Part shown: piece after piece, positions 1 through 7,223 of the stretch
Position numbering within the stretch: the first letter of the stretch is position 1
How the letters are laid out: every line of letters begins with the position of its first letter
From: Planctomycetaceae bacterium UBA4732
Lineage (GTDB): Bacteria > Planctomycetota > Planctomycetia > Gemmatales > Gemmataceae
DNA length: 15,276 nucleotides
NCBI GenBank assembly: GCA_002404095.1
Contig: DHJA01000254.1
Location: 10,325 to 25,600, forward strand
Direction of reading: 5' to 3'
Translations under genes and position numbers: made by a program
Notes under the pieces: model-generated
What the model was told of the DNA's origin: nothing
Database searches by the model: none
What the model saw: the letters and a program-made list of their open reading frames with translations, nothing else

Positions 1-55
1 CGCTTACGCGACCCCGCTCGCCAAAATGTTAGTGCCCCTAAGAGCCGAACCCAGT

Positions 56-706
56 TCAAGGGTGGACAAGGATCGGGAACGTGCCGTTGGCAACCAGCGT
101 TCGCTCCACCGCCGGCTGGACCCCGACGACCTCATAAGTGAACGTTCCGGCCGGGCGGCCCGCAAGCACGCGCGTTTCCCCTGGAGCCAACGTGTAGCGC
201 TCGTCGTTGACGATGATCGCGACTTCGGCCGAGTAGGTGTTGGAAAGGCGGATTGTACCCGTACCGGCCACAGTCCCGGACGGGGGGTAAGCAGAGATTC
301 GGGTCGCCGGCGGCCTGGCGTTATGCAAGTCGTCCAGGCTCTTGTCGAGGCGTGCGATTTGCTCTTTCAGCGCGTCGATATCCTTCTGCGCCGCCTGAGC
401 ATTGGCGCCAATCCGAGCCTCGGGCGGGACATCCCCTGATATTCGCGGCGCCGGCGGCCTCGCGTTGCGCGCCTCGTTCAGGTCTTTCCGCAGGCGAGCG
501 ATGTCTTCTTTCACCGCGTCGATGTCTTTCTTCGCGGCCTGGAAACTGCGGATCGTGTCGCTACGGAACTGCTCCAACTCTTGGCGAAGGTCGTCGGGTT
601 TTGCAGAGTCGGGGCCAGCGCCGGGGGCTTCCGCGGCGCCGCGTCCGTTTATCAGGGCCGCGGCCAGTGCCGCCGTCAGACCGAGCATCTTCCAGCTTCG
701 GATCAT
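56..706 (-). CDS. Secreted coiled-coil protein with an internal duplication, function unknown
   Basis: A 216-residue protein that I do not recognise by family. Residues 1-25 form a signal peptide (basic MIRSWK, hydrophobic core, AxA-like end near GAAEA), so export is likely. Residues about 40-138 are charged heptad-like coiled coil containing a 34-residue duplication: 57-90 and 105-138 share K-D-I-D-A-x-K-E-x-I-A-R-L and both end in N-A-R-P-P-A-x-R-I-S. Residues about 145-216 look like a small beta domain (TIRLSNTYSAEVAIIVNDER, then a PGETR turn), perhaps a surface-contact module. The start is supported by GAGGAG at 715-720, 8 nt upstream of the ATG. It lies 23 nt after the haem protein gene on the same strand, so co-transcription is likely. 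An envelope role is inference. Confidence 0.75.
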   Translation of the reverse strand: MIRSWKMLGLTAALAAALINGRGAAEAPGAGPDSAKPDDLRQELEQFRSDTIRSFQAAKKDIDAVKEDIARLRKDLNEARNARPPAPRISGDVPPEARIGANAQAAQKDIDALKEQIARLDKSLDDLHNARPPATRISAYPPSGTVAGTGTIRLSNTYSAEVAIIVNDERYTLAPGETRVLAGRPAGTFTYEVVGVQPAVERTLVANGTFPILVHP

Positions 707-729
707 GGGACTGTCTCCTCGGTAAGGGT

Positions 730-2700
730 TCAGTGTTCGCCGTCCTTGTATCCCTTCCAGAACGGGGCCGGATCGATCACGTCGGGGAATCCGTCCCCGT
801 CGCTGTCACGCAGGTATTTCAGGTCCAGCCCGTAAGCCTGTCGGACGTTCGTCAGCGCGAAGGACGTTATCTTCTCGCCATTCGGGTTGAGGACCGGCCC
901 CTCGATCTTCCCCGGCGCGTTGAACAGCCACTCCGGGTTGAAGCGCTCATAGCCGGTGTCCATGCCAGCGACCGCGAAGTGCTCGCTGATCCTACCGTCG
1001 CCATCAAGATCGCACGGCAGGCGGTCGGTCTGGTACAGTACCAGGCTCTCCAGAAACTCCACGACCCGGCGGCGGTCCTGCGGGTCCAGGGCCGTGTACG
1101 CCTTGCGCGCCTCCAGAGCCTCCCCGCCATGCCGGCGAATCACCTCGTGCAGCGTCAGGCTGGCGCCGTCGTGGCCGTAAGGCGAGGTCGTCCCGACTCC
1201 CCATAGCGGCGATGTGCGCCACTTGCGGACAACGCTGCCGTCGAACTGCGTCTGGTAGAAGTCCTTGCCCAGGTCGTGGTACTTGAAGTCGGTGTAGATG
1301 CCGCGAACCGTGTACGCCTGCCGCCGAGGCGCCCACAGGCCGCCCTTCTTATCCGCCAGGTAGACCAGTTTCCCCTCCAGGCGTTCCGTCTTCTCGTTGT
1401 AGGCGACCTTCAACTCGAAGAAGCGGCGGTCGCCGGCGTACCGCCGGGTGTAGTCCCGCGCGTGTGAGTCGCCGGCATGTAGACCCCAGTCCGGGACGTG
1501 ACAGGCGGCGCAGCCGATCTGTTTGAAGAGCTGCTCGCCCCGGCGCGCCTCGGGCGTGATCTCGCCCCGGGCGGGGGCCGGGTGGTTGAGTAAGTACCAC
1601 TCGGCCACGTCGAGGTCGCCCTCGCTGATCTCCTCGCAGTAGCCGTCGCCGTCGGGGTCGTCCAGGCTGATCCCGGTGGGGCCGCGTGTAAGTCCCCGGT
1701 CCTTGCCGGCCGCCGTGACGCATTGCTGGCAGCCGGCATTGGACACTTTGGCGAAGCCGCGGCCGTCGGGGTCGTCCAGCGTCGTCGGGTCGAACGCCTG
1801 CAAGCCCATGTGGATGTCAAACGGCGTCGCAATGAAGGAGCGGAGCGTGGTCGAGACCGGCGGGTTGCCCTGCCGGGCCAGGTGGCCGAAGCCGAAGCAC
1901 TGGACCTCAAACGTATAGCCGGCCACGCCCGGCGAGTGCAGGTCTTTGGCCTCGGCGAGCCGCTTGCCGTCCTTATCGACGTAAATCAGGCTGAATAGCG
2001 GGTTCAGGTCCGGCTTGCCGTCGCCGTCGAGATCCTCGAAGGAGCCGTAGTCGATCTCGACCCGGTCGCCCTCAACGCCGTCGGGCAGGTTGCCGAGGAT
2101 GCACCGCTTGCCCTTGGCCTCTTCGGCGCTGATCCAGCCGTCGCGGTTGGCGTCGGCGATGGCCAGAGCCTGGAGGCGCATCTGCTGGCCGATCATCTCG
2201 ACAAGGCCGGCCCCAAACATATGGGGCGTGTTACGGCCCTCGCCGCCGTTTTTGGCCATCGTCGCCCCGGCGCCGCCGTCGCGGTACGGGGTGTTGTGGC
2301 AGATGGCGCAGGAGTTTACCCCGCTCCGGGACATCATCCGCGTCTTGCCGTCCGCCAGAAGGGGGCCGTCCAACATGCCGGCCCCGCCGTAGACGCCGTC
2401 GCGTTCGCGGAACTCGCGCTGGAGCAGGCTTCGGCCCCACTGGTAGCCCAGCCACGGGTCCGCCGCCTGGAGGTACATCGAGCCGCCGGCCAGTGCGGCA
2501 TCCGTGGTGTGAACAACGCGCACACGGGGGTTCTTGATGGAGCAGCCCGAAAGGTCGTGCGGCACATCCACGGGGTCGTCGCGCGAACCGCCCGGCCGCT
2601 CCTGTAGTTGGGCGCGGCTGCTAGAAAGGCTCCCGAGGAAAATAAGTAAGAGAACCGCCAGCACCGGGACGCCGACGAGCGGTTGGAATCGCCTGACCAT
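730..2700 (-). CDS. Secreted c-type haem oxidoreductase (DHOR/DUF1111-like) with EF-hand-like loops
   Basis: A 656-residue exported cytochrome c protein. Residues 1-30 are a signal peptide ending SSSRA. Two complete haem c sites are visible, CAICH at 131-135 and CAACH at 397-401. A third CXXC (CQQC, 324-327) is followed by Val, so it has no axial His and may not bind haem. The segment around 494-530 (WRTSPLWGVGTTSPYGHDG, then HGGEA) resembles di-haem oxidoreductases of the DHOR/DUF1111 group and MauG/CcpA-type peroxidases. Asp-rich loops of EF-hand/thrombospondin type occur near 183 (DANRDG), 223 (DLDGDG), 348 (DPDGDG), 564 (DLDGDG) and 632 (DSDGDG), suggesting Ca2+ binding. A periplasmic or surface electron-transfer role is likely; the substrate is unknown. 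The start is set by GAGGAG at 2709-2714, 8 nt from the ATG and directly before the signal peptide. A longer frame to 3054 has no signal peptide at its start. Confidence 0.85.
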   Translation of the reverse strand: MVRRFQPLVGVPVLAVLLLIFLGSLSSSRAQLQERPGGSRDDPVDVPHDLSGCSIKNPRVRVVHTTDAALAGGSMYLQAADPWLGYQWGRSLLQREFRERDGVYGGAGMLDGPLLADGKTRMMSRSGVNSCAICHNTPYRDGGAGATMAKNGGEGRNTPHMFGAGLVEMIGQQMRLQALAIADANRDGWISAEEAKGKRCILGNLPDGVEGDRVEIDYGSFEDLDGDGKPDLNPLFSLIYVDKDGKRLAEAKDLHSPGVAGYTFEVQCFGFGHLARQGNPPVSTTLRSFIATPFDIHMGLQAFDPTTLDDPDGRGFAKVSNAGCQQCVTAAGKDRGLTRGPTGISLDDPDGDGYCEEISEGDLDVAEWYLLNHPAPARGEITPEARRGEQLFKQIGCAACHVPDWGLHAGDSHARDYTRRYAGDRRFFELKVAYNEKTERLEGKLVYLADKKGGLWAPRRQAYTVRGIYTDFKYHDLGKDFYQTQFDGSVVRKWRTSPLWGVGTTSPYGHDGASLTLHEVIRRHGGEALEARKAYTALDPQDRRRVVEFLESLVLYQTDRLPCDLDGDGRISEHFAVAGMDTGYERFNPEWLFNAPGKIEGPVLNPNGEKITSFALTNVRQAYGLDLKYLRDSDGDGFPDVIDPAPFWKGYKDGEH

Positions 2701-3056
2701 GAGTAAGGCTCCTCGCGGTAGCACGGTCAACAGCGGCGCCCGTTCGGACGGGCCGATGGACGCCGTCCTTCCATTATGGGACGAGCCTTCAGAAGACACC
2801 AGACTGTACGGGATATTCGATGTGTTACGGGCGCAGGGGCCGGCCGGAATATCCGTCACACCCGGCAAGGTTGGCGCGAACGGTTGTTTCGGCCCTTTTG
2901 CTGAAGCCCCGCGCGAAGCATCCATTTTATCCCTTGTCGTTGCATTACGCTTTCCCCACCACTCGGCCGTGGTTACAATCTTCGCTGACAGATCGTTCAC
3001 GCTCGCTGACCAACCGCGCCTACAAGCCGCCGTTACGCGGAAAAAGGATGTCATCT
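2701..3056. promoter_or_regulatory. Divergent intergenic region between the haem protein and POT transporter genes
   Basis: This 356-bp spacer separates two divergent genes and must hold both promoters. Near the plus-strand gene a TACAAT hexamer at 2974-2979 could be a -10 box, but no good -35 is seen at standard spacing. An AAGGA at 3044-3048 is the ribosome site for the transporter; GAGGAG at 2709-2714 serves the haem protein. A short inverted pair, GGATATTC at 2811-2818 and GAATATCC at 2847-2854, could be chance. Both flanking genes have open frames extending into this spacer, but these extensions lack family similarity. No RNA gene is recognised. Confidence 0.45.
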
Positions 3057-4652
3057 ATGGACAAAGATCGAAATGTTGACGATGGGTTCAGCGAGGTAAG
3101 GAACCAAGTTCCCGAACCGGCGGACGCGGCCATCGAAAACGGCCGGGCGCCCGCTTTGGTCCTTACGACAAATCCCACGGCCAGTGTGTCCACTAGCCAT
3201 CCGCCGGCCATCTGGTTCTTCTTCTGGGGCGAGTTCGCCGAGCGCAGCTCCTACTACGGAATGCGGGCGATCCTGTTCCTGTACATGACTAGTGCGCTGC
3301 ACATGGCCGACAGCCGCGCGAGTCCCATTTACTCGGCTTTCAAAATGGCGTGCTATTTCCTGCCCCTGGTCGGCGGGTTCATCGCCGACCGCTGGCTCGG
3401 CCGGTATTGGACAATCGTCGGCTTCTCCATTCCATACGTCGCCGGGCACTTCATCCTGGGCATTCCCATGGAACCAGCAATGTTTATTGCGCTAGGCCTG
3501 CTGGCCGGCGGCAGCGGCGTGATCAAGCCGAACATTTCGACGCTGATGGGCCAGACATACGACCAGAAGCGTCCGGGGCAAGAGCGGCTGCGCAGCGCGG
3601 CTTTCCTGTGGTTTTACCTTGCGATCAACGTCGGAGCGCTGATCTCGCAGCTCGCGATGCCGGAAATCCGCAATCAGTACATCAACGCGAACCTCCCTCC
3701 GGAGGTCAGGGCGCAGGCGGCGGAGGCGGCTGCGAAGGGGGAGGACGTCTCGAAATTCGCCTCGGATGAGGTTCGACAAAGGGCCTACGCCATCGCCTTC
3801 CAATTCCCGGCCTGGCTGATGGTCCTTTCCTTGGCGGTCTTCGCGCTGGGCAAGCCCTTTTACGCCCTGGAGAAAACGGAACGCCACAAACTGACGCCCG
3901 AGGAGCGCCGACTCCAGTGGCAGACGCTAGGACGGCTCTTCGCCATTTTTGCCCTGATCGTGCTCTTCTGGTTCGGGTACGAGCACAACGACACGCTTTG
4001 GGTCGCCTTCACGCGCGATTACGTGGACCTGCGGGTGCCGTTCGTTTCTATGACAATCGCCCCGGACCAGCTCCAATTCCTGAACGCCTTGTTCGTCATC
4101 ATCCTGGTGCCGACGTTCAACATCCTATTCGCCCGTCTCGACCCCAACGTGAGGATCTTTACGCCCATGCGCAAAGTCCTGGCCGGCTTCCTACTGACGG
4201 CGGCGGCCATTGGCATCATGTCACTGGCCGGTTTCCTGGTGGAGGGTCATACACAGCAGATCCTCGAAGGTGGGGAGACCGTGGAGGTGACAACGACGAA
4301 GGTTTCTCTCTTTTGGCCGGCCGCCGCCTATATCGTGCTGACGTTCGGCGAAGTGCTGCTGTACGGCACCATGTTGGAGGTGGCCTACGCGGCGGCGCCC
4401 AAGAGCATGAAGGGCTTCATCACCGCCTGTTTCCTGCTGACCAACACCCTGGGCAATTTGCTGAACGTCCCCTGGACCACGATGTACGGCGGATCGCTCA
4501 CCGATAAAGCCGCCGAGCGCGGCCCGCTGATGCCAGGCCCGTTTTTCGGCATCACGGCGCTGGTCGTCGTGGCCGCGGCGGTGGCGTTCGTTTTCGTGGG
4601 CAAACAATTTGAACGCACCCAGGCCGAGGCGGCCGCCGCCGGTGTGACCTGA
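3057..4652 (+). CDS. POT/PTR family proton-dependent oligopeptide transporter (MFS)
   Basis: A 531-residue inner-membrane transporter, expected to take up di- and tripeptides with protons. The family signatures are clear: the ExxER proton/substrate motif at E59-F-A-E62-R63 followed by YYG, GGFIADRWLG at 106-115 (first PTR2 signature), FYLAINVG at 186-193 (second PTR2 signature), and C-terminal GEVLLYGTMLE with E431 followed by APKSMKG. About 12 or more hydrophobic segments are present, with a long charged loop at about 201-242 and an unusually long hydrophilic N-terminus (about 50 residues) before helix 1. The ATG at 3057 has AAGGA 8 nt upstream; an ATG at 3048 is a near alternative, and the open frame to 2820 is probably untranslated. 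It lies 21 nt before the DUF4432 gene, so both are likely one operon. Substrate identity is inferred from family only. Confidence 0.9.
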   Translation: MDKDRNVDDGFSEVRNQVPEPADAAIENGRAPALVLTTNPTASVSTSHPPAIWFFFWGEFAERSSYYGMRAILFLYMTSALHMADSRASPIYSAFKMACYFLPLVGGFIADRWLGRYWTIVGFSIPYVAGHFILGIPMEPAMFIALGLLAGGSGVIKPNISTLMGQTYDQKRPGQERLRSAAFLWFYLAINVGALISQLAMPEIRNQYINANLPPEVRAQAAEAAAKGEDVSKFASDEVRQRAYAIAFQFPAWLMVLSLAVFALGKPFYALEKTERHKLTPEERRLQWQTLGRLFAIFALIVLFWFGYEHNDTLWVAFTRDYVDLRVPFVSMTIAPDQLQFLNALFVIILVPTFNILFARLDPNVRIFTPMRKVLAGFLLTAAAIGIMSLAGFLVEGHTQQILEGGETVEVTTTKVSLFWPAAAYIVLTFGEVLLYGTMLEVAYAAAPKSMKGFITACFLLTNTLGNLLNVPWTTMYGGSLTDKAAERGPLMPGPFFGITALVVVAAAVAFVFVGKQFERTQAEAAAAGVT

Positions 4653-4673
4653 GCGTGATCCGAGGTGGAATAC

Positions 4674-5852
4674 ATGACGCGCATCAAATCCTGGACGCTG
4701 ACCGACGTTCGCGGCGACATATGGCTGGACGGCTTTTCCGTCGGCAACGAAACGCTGCGTCTGCCGACGCCGTACGACTGGTCGATCCGCAAGCGGACGT
4801 TGCGCGGCGGCCTGCGCGACGGCGTTGACGTAGTCGAGGTCCACAACGGCGCTTTGTCGTTCACGGTGCTGCCGACGCGCGGAATGGGGCTATGGCGCGG
4901 CGATTATCACGGCTTGCCGCTCGGCTGGCGTTCGCCCGTGTCCGGCCCGGTCCATCCCAAGCACGTCCAGCTTGCCGACCGCGGCGGCCTCGGTTGGCTG
5001 GCCGGCTTCGACGAATGGTTGTGCCGTTGCGGCTTGTCGTCGAACGGCCTACCCGGCGCGGATGGCGGGGGCGGTCTCGCCCAACTCACGTTGCACGGCC
5101 GTATCGCCAACCAACCGGCCGAGGCGGTTGAGGTAAGCGTGGCCCTGGATCCGCCGTATGAACTGAGCGTGCGCGGCGAAGTGGAGGAAGGAGCGTTGTT
5201 TTGTCCGCATCTGCGATTGACGACCACCTACGTCACGGCGCCGGGATCGAATCGATTAGTGATCCACGATATCGTCGAGAACCGCTCGGCCCAGTCGGCC
5301 GAGATGCAGATGCTTTACCACTGCAACTTCGGCCCGCCGTTTCTGGAGGCCGGCAGCCGCGTGTTGGCGCCGGTGCGCGAGATGGCGCCGCGCGACAACC
5401 CCGCCGCCGAGGGCGTCGATTCCTATGAAACCTACGCCGGCCCGACCATCGGCTTCGCCGAACAGGTCTACTTCTACGACCTGTTGGCCGACGATAGAGG
5501 TCATACGCTATCCGTATTGGTCAACACGACGCAGGATCGCGCCGTCGCCATGCGCTTCAATCGCAACGACTTGCCGTGTTTCACGGTTTGGAAGAACACG
5601 GGGGCCGTGGAGGACGGCTATGTCACCGGCTTGGAACCGGCGACCAACTATCCGAATTTCAAGGGCTTCGAGCGCAAGCAGGGCCGCGTGCGCGTGTTGC
5701 CGCCCGGCGGTAAGTGGGAGAGTCGCTGGAGCCTGGAAGTCTGCGACACGGCCGCGTCTGTTTCCGCGCTATTGGCGGAGGTTGCCGTGCTGCAGAGCCA
5801 CGCCAGGGCCGTTGTCCATCGCTCTCCGCAAGCGCGGTTCTCGCCCCTTTGA
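4674..5852 (+). CDS. DUF4432 family protein (galactose mutarotase-like fold)
   Basis: A 392-residue protein matching the DUF4432 family, which has the beta-sandwich fold of aldose 1-epimerases. Recognisable parts are LPTRGMGLWRGDYHGLPLGW (66-85), WLAGFDEWLCRCGLSSNG (108-125), LTLHGRIAN with H141, and MLYHCNFGPPFLE around H216. These correspond to the carbohydrate-pocket segments of the family; H141 and H216 are candidate catalytic or binding residues. No signal peptide, so cytoplasmic. The ATG at 4674 is chosen because GAGG at 4662-4665 lies 8 nt upstream; a GTG at 4665 overlaps that site and is unlikely. It follows the transporter gene by 21 nt and precedes the batD-like gene by 42 nt. Sugar epimerase or sugar-binding function is inferred from the fold; no specific substrate can be assigned. 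Confidence 0.85.
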   Translation: MTRIKSWTLTDVRGDIWLDGFSVGNETLRLPTPYDWSIRKRTLRGGLRDGVDVVEVHNGALSFTVLPTRGMGLWRGDYHGLPLGWRSPVSGPVHPKHVQLADRGGLGWLAGFDEWLCRCGLSSNGLPGADGGGGLAQLTLHGRIANQPAEAVEVSVALDPPYELSVRGEVEEGALFCPHLRLTTTYVTAPGSNRLVIHDIVENRSAQSAEMQMLYHCNFGPPFLEAGSRVLAPVREMAPRDNPAAEGVDSYETYAGPTIGFAEQVYFYDLLADDRGHTLSVLVNTTQDRAVAMRFNRNDLPCFTVWKNTGAVEDGYVTGLEPATNYPNFKGFERKQGRVRVLPPGGKWESRWSLEVCDTAASVSALLAEVAVLQSHARAVVHRSPQARFSPL

Positions 5853-5894
5853 CGAGGGTTGCGGAGGCCGCTTTTGTGCGCGAGTGATGATAAG

Positions 5895-7223
5895 ATGAAA
5901 GAAGCCGGCCCGCTTCCGCCACGCAAACGTATCCGTCGAACCATGCTCTTAAATCCGTCGCGCCTGGACTCCTCTGGTTCCCACGCTCTGCGTGGGAACC
6001 CACGCCCGGACGCTCTGCGTCCCGTCCAGCTCCCGTGGTCGGCGTTCTGCGGGTTCGGGGCGCAGAGCGTCCGGGCGCCGTTCCCACGCAGAGCGTGGGA
6101 ACCAGGAGGACCAGGAGGACCAGGAGGACCAGGAGGATTAGAATTACTCTTGTGCCTGCTGCTCTTCCTTCCTTCGGGCGTGCGCGCGGAAGAGGCCGAA
6201 ACCGAAATCCCCACCGTCGGCCGGCCAGCCGATCTGCCCTTTAGCGAAGCCAGCGGCAATTTCCGCGTGTCCGCAAGCGCCGAGCCGACCGTTGTGGAAG
6301 CGCAAAGCCCCCTGACTTTCGTTCTACGTGTGCAAGCCATCGCACCGGTTCACCAACCGCCGCGACGTATCGACCTGAGGGAGTTGCCGGCGTTCGCCGA
6401 ACGGTTCGATTTTCTTGAAGCCGATAACCCAGGCGAACGCCGGCCCAACCAACAAACCTGGGAGTTTGTCTATCGCCTCCAGCCGAAGCGCGACGACGTA
6501 AACGTGGCGCCGGGCCTACCGTTTGTTTTTTTCAATCCGGAGATTCAATATCCCCGTAAGGGGTTTCAGGTGGCCTACACCGATCCGATTCCGCTGACCG
6601 TGAGGCCGCATGAAGTCTACCCCGTCCCCTTGGATGCGCCGGACAACCTGTTAAGGTTCGCAACGGGCGCCGGCTTGCTGGCGCATCAACAACCTTGGGC
6701 GCCGCCCGGTGTGTGGGTCATGGCGTTGCTCCTTTTGGCGCCGCCATCGCTATGCGCGGCCTGGTACTTCGCTTGGCGGCGTTTGTACCCGGACGCTGCT
6801 GGCTTGGCCCGGCAGCGCCGTAGCCTTGCCGCTCGCCGGGCGTTACAGGCGCTGCGCGGAAGCGGACGCCTTCCGCCGGATCAACAGGCCGCGCGGGTCG
6901 CCGCCGTGGCCGCTGACTACTTACGCGGCCGATGCGATGCGGCGGCCGTCGAACTGAGTCCGGCCGAGGCCGCCGACTGTTTGCAGCGCGTCGGCTGCTC
7001 ACCCGCCCTAGCGCAAAGCGCCGCCGCCTTCTTCCGCGAATGCGACGCTGCGCGCTTCGCTCCGGATGGTACGTCGTCTGCTAGTGGCCGACTCGCTCCG
7101 CGAGTCGGGCTTCAAACCGACTCGCGGAGCGAGTCGGCCACCATTGCGGATCTGCCGGCCGCCGCCCGCCGCTTCATCCTCAACGTGGAGGCCGAAACGT
7201 GGGCCGCATCGCACTCCTCTTGA
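5895..7223 (+). CDS. batD: BatD-like membrane protein with repeat-derived N-terminus (start uncertain)
   Basis: From the ATG at 5895 this is 442 residues. Residues about 120-240 form a beta-rich extracytoplasmic domain of BatD type (FRVSASAEPTVVEAQSPLTF, then a PGLPFVFFNPE segment), with one transmembrane helix at about 273-293 and a cytoplasmic helical tail (LAARRALQALR, AADYLRGR, AAAFFRECDAARFAP). BatD acts with MoxR/VWA proteins of the Bat (aerotolerance) cluster in the envelope. The first 80 residues come from a palindromic repeat and a GGP tandem repeat; the likely signal core (LELLLCLLLF, cleavage near GVRA) starts only at residue 82. No strong ribosome site precedes 5895. Alternatives are TTG 5859, ATG 5943, or TTG 6150 just after four AGGAGG copies. 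A second palindrome is translated at about residues 397-416. The gene overlaps the batE-like gene by 25 nt. Confidence 0.7.
   Translation: MKEAGPLPPRKRIRRTMLLNPSRLDSSGSHALRGNPRPDALRPVQLPWSAFCGFGAQSVRAPFPRRAWEPGGPGGPGGPGGLELLLCLLLFLPSGVRAEEAETEIPTVGRPADLPFSEASGNFRVSASAEPTVVEAQSPLTFVLRVQAIAPVHQPPRRIDLRELPAFAERFDFLEADNPGERRPNQQTWEFVYRLQPKRDDVNVAPGLPFVFFNPEIQYPRKGFQVAYTDPIPLTVRPHEVYPVPLDAPDNLLRFATGAGLLAHQQPWAPPGVWVMALLLLAPPSLCAAWYFAWRRLYPDAAGLARQRRSLAARRALQALRGSGRLPPDQQAARVAAVAADYLRGRCDAAAVELSPAEAADCLQRVGCSPALAQSAAAFFRECDAARFAPDGTSSASGRLAPRVGLQTDSRSESATIADLPAAARRFILNVEAETWAASHSS
5976..6103. repeat. Nested double-hairpin palindromic element (REP/BIME-like)
   Basis: The left arm 5976-6023 and right arm 6057-6103 are near-perfect inverted copies separated by 33 nt. 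Each arm holds two small hairpins: GGTTCCCACGC and GCGTGGGAACC around a TCT loop, and GGACGC with GCGTCC (or a one-base variant) around TCT. The similarity continues weakly outside (TCCTCTGG on the left, CCAGGAGGA on the right). The whole element lies at the 5' end of the batD frame and is translated without a stop. From memory this sequence type is dispersed in planctomycete genomes, but copy number here was not tested. Confidence 0.85.
6101..6136 (+). repeat. Four exact tandem copies of the 9-bp unit ACCAGGAGG
   Basis: Four identical 9-nt units abut the right end of the palindromic element and encode the Gly-Gly-Pro repeat in the batD frame. Every unit carries AGGAGG, a perfect Shine-Dalgarno core. 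The last core (6131-6136) lies 13 nt before an in-frame TTG at 6150, just ahead of the hydrophobic signal-like segment. The tract may be a slippage-prone repeat and may provide a ribosome site for a shorter BatD; the spacing is longer than ideal. Confidence 0.9.
7084..7141. repeat. Perfect 25-bp inverted repeat inside batD
   Basis: Arms 7084-7108 and 7117-7141 are exact reverse complements separated by 8 nt. Each arm contains a smaller hairpin (CCGACTCGC and GCGAGTCGG around TCC). It is translated as part of the BatD C-terminal tail after the conserved CDAARFAP segment, and the family-like sequence resumes afterwards (LPAAARRFI). The first 17 nt recur at 15260-15276, so this is a dispersed repeat. 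Confidence 0.9.

Noticed and set aside
253..1206. Long plus-strand open frame opposite the two minus-strand genes
   Set aside because: It is an antisense shadow of GC-rich coding DNA with Arg/Ser/Pro-rich composition and no recognisable domain.
2701..3054. N-terminal extension of the haem protein frame to 3054
   Set aside because: It would put 118 residues before a clear signal peptide, and GAGGAG sits at ideal spacing from the internal ATG at 2700.
2820..3056. N-terminal extension of the transporter frame to 2820
   Set aside because: The extension overlaps the divergent promoter region, has no family likeness, and a good ribosome site precedes 3057.
5976..6103. Insertion sequence with terminal inverted repeats
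   Set aside because: The 33-nt interior is too small for a transposase; it fits a REP/BIME-like or MITE-like element better.
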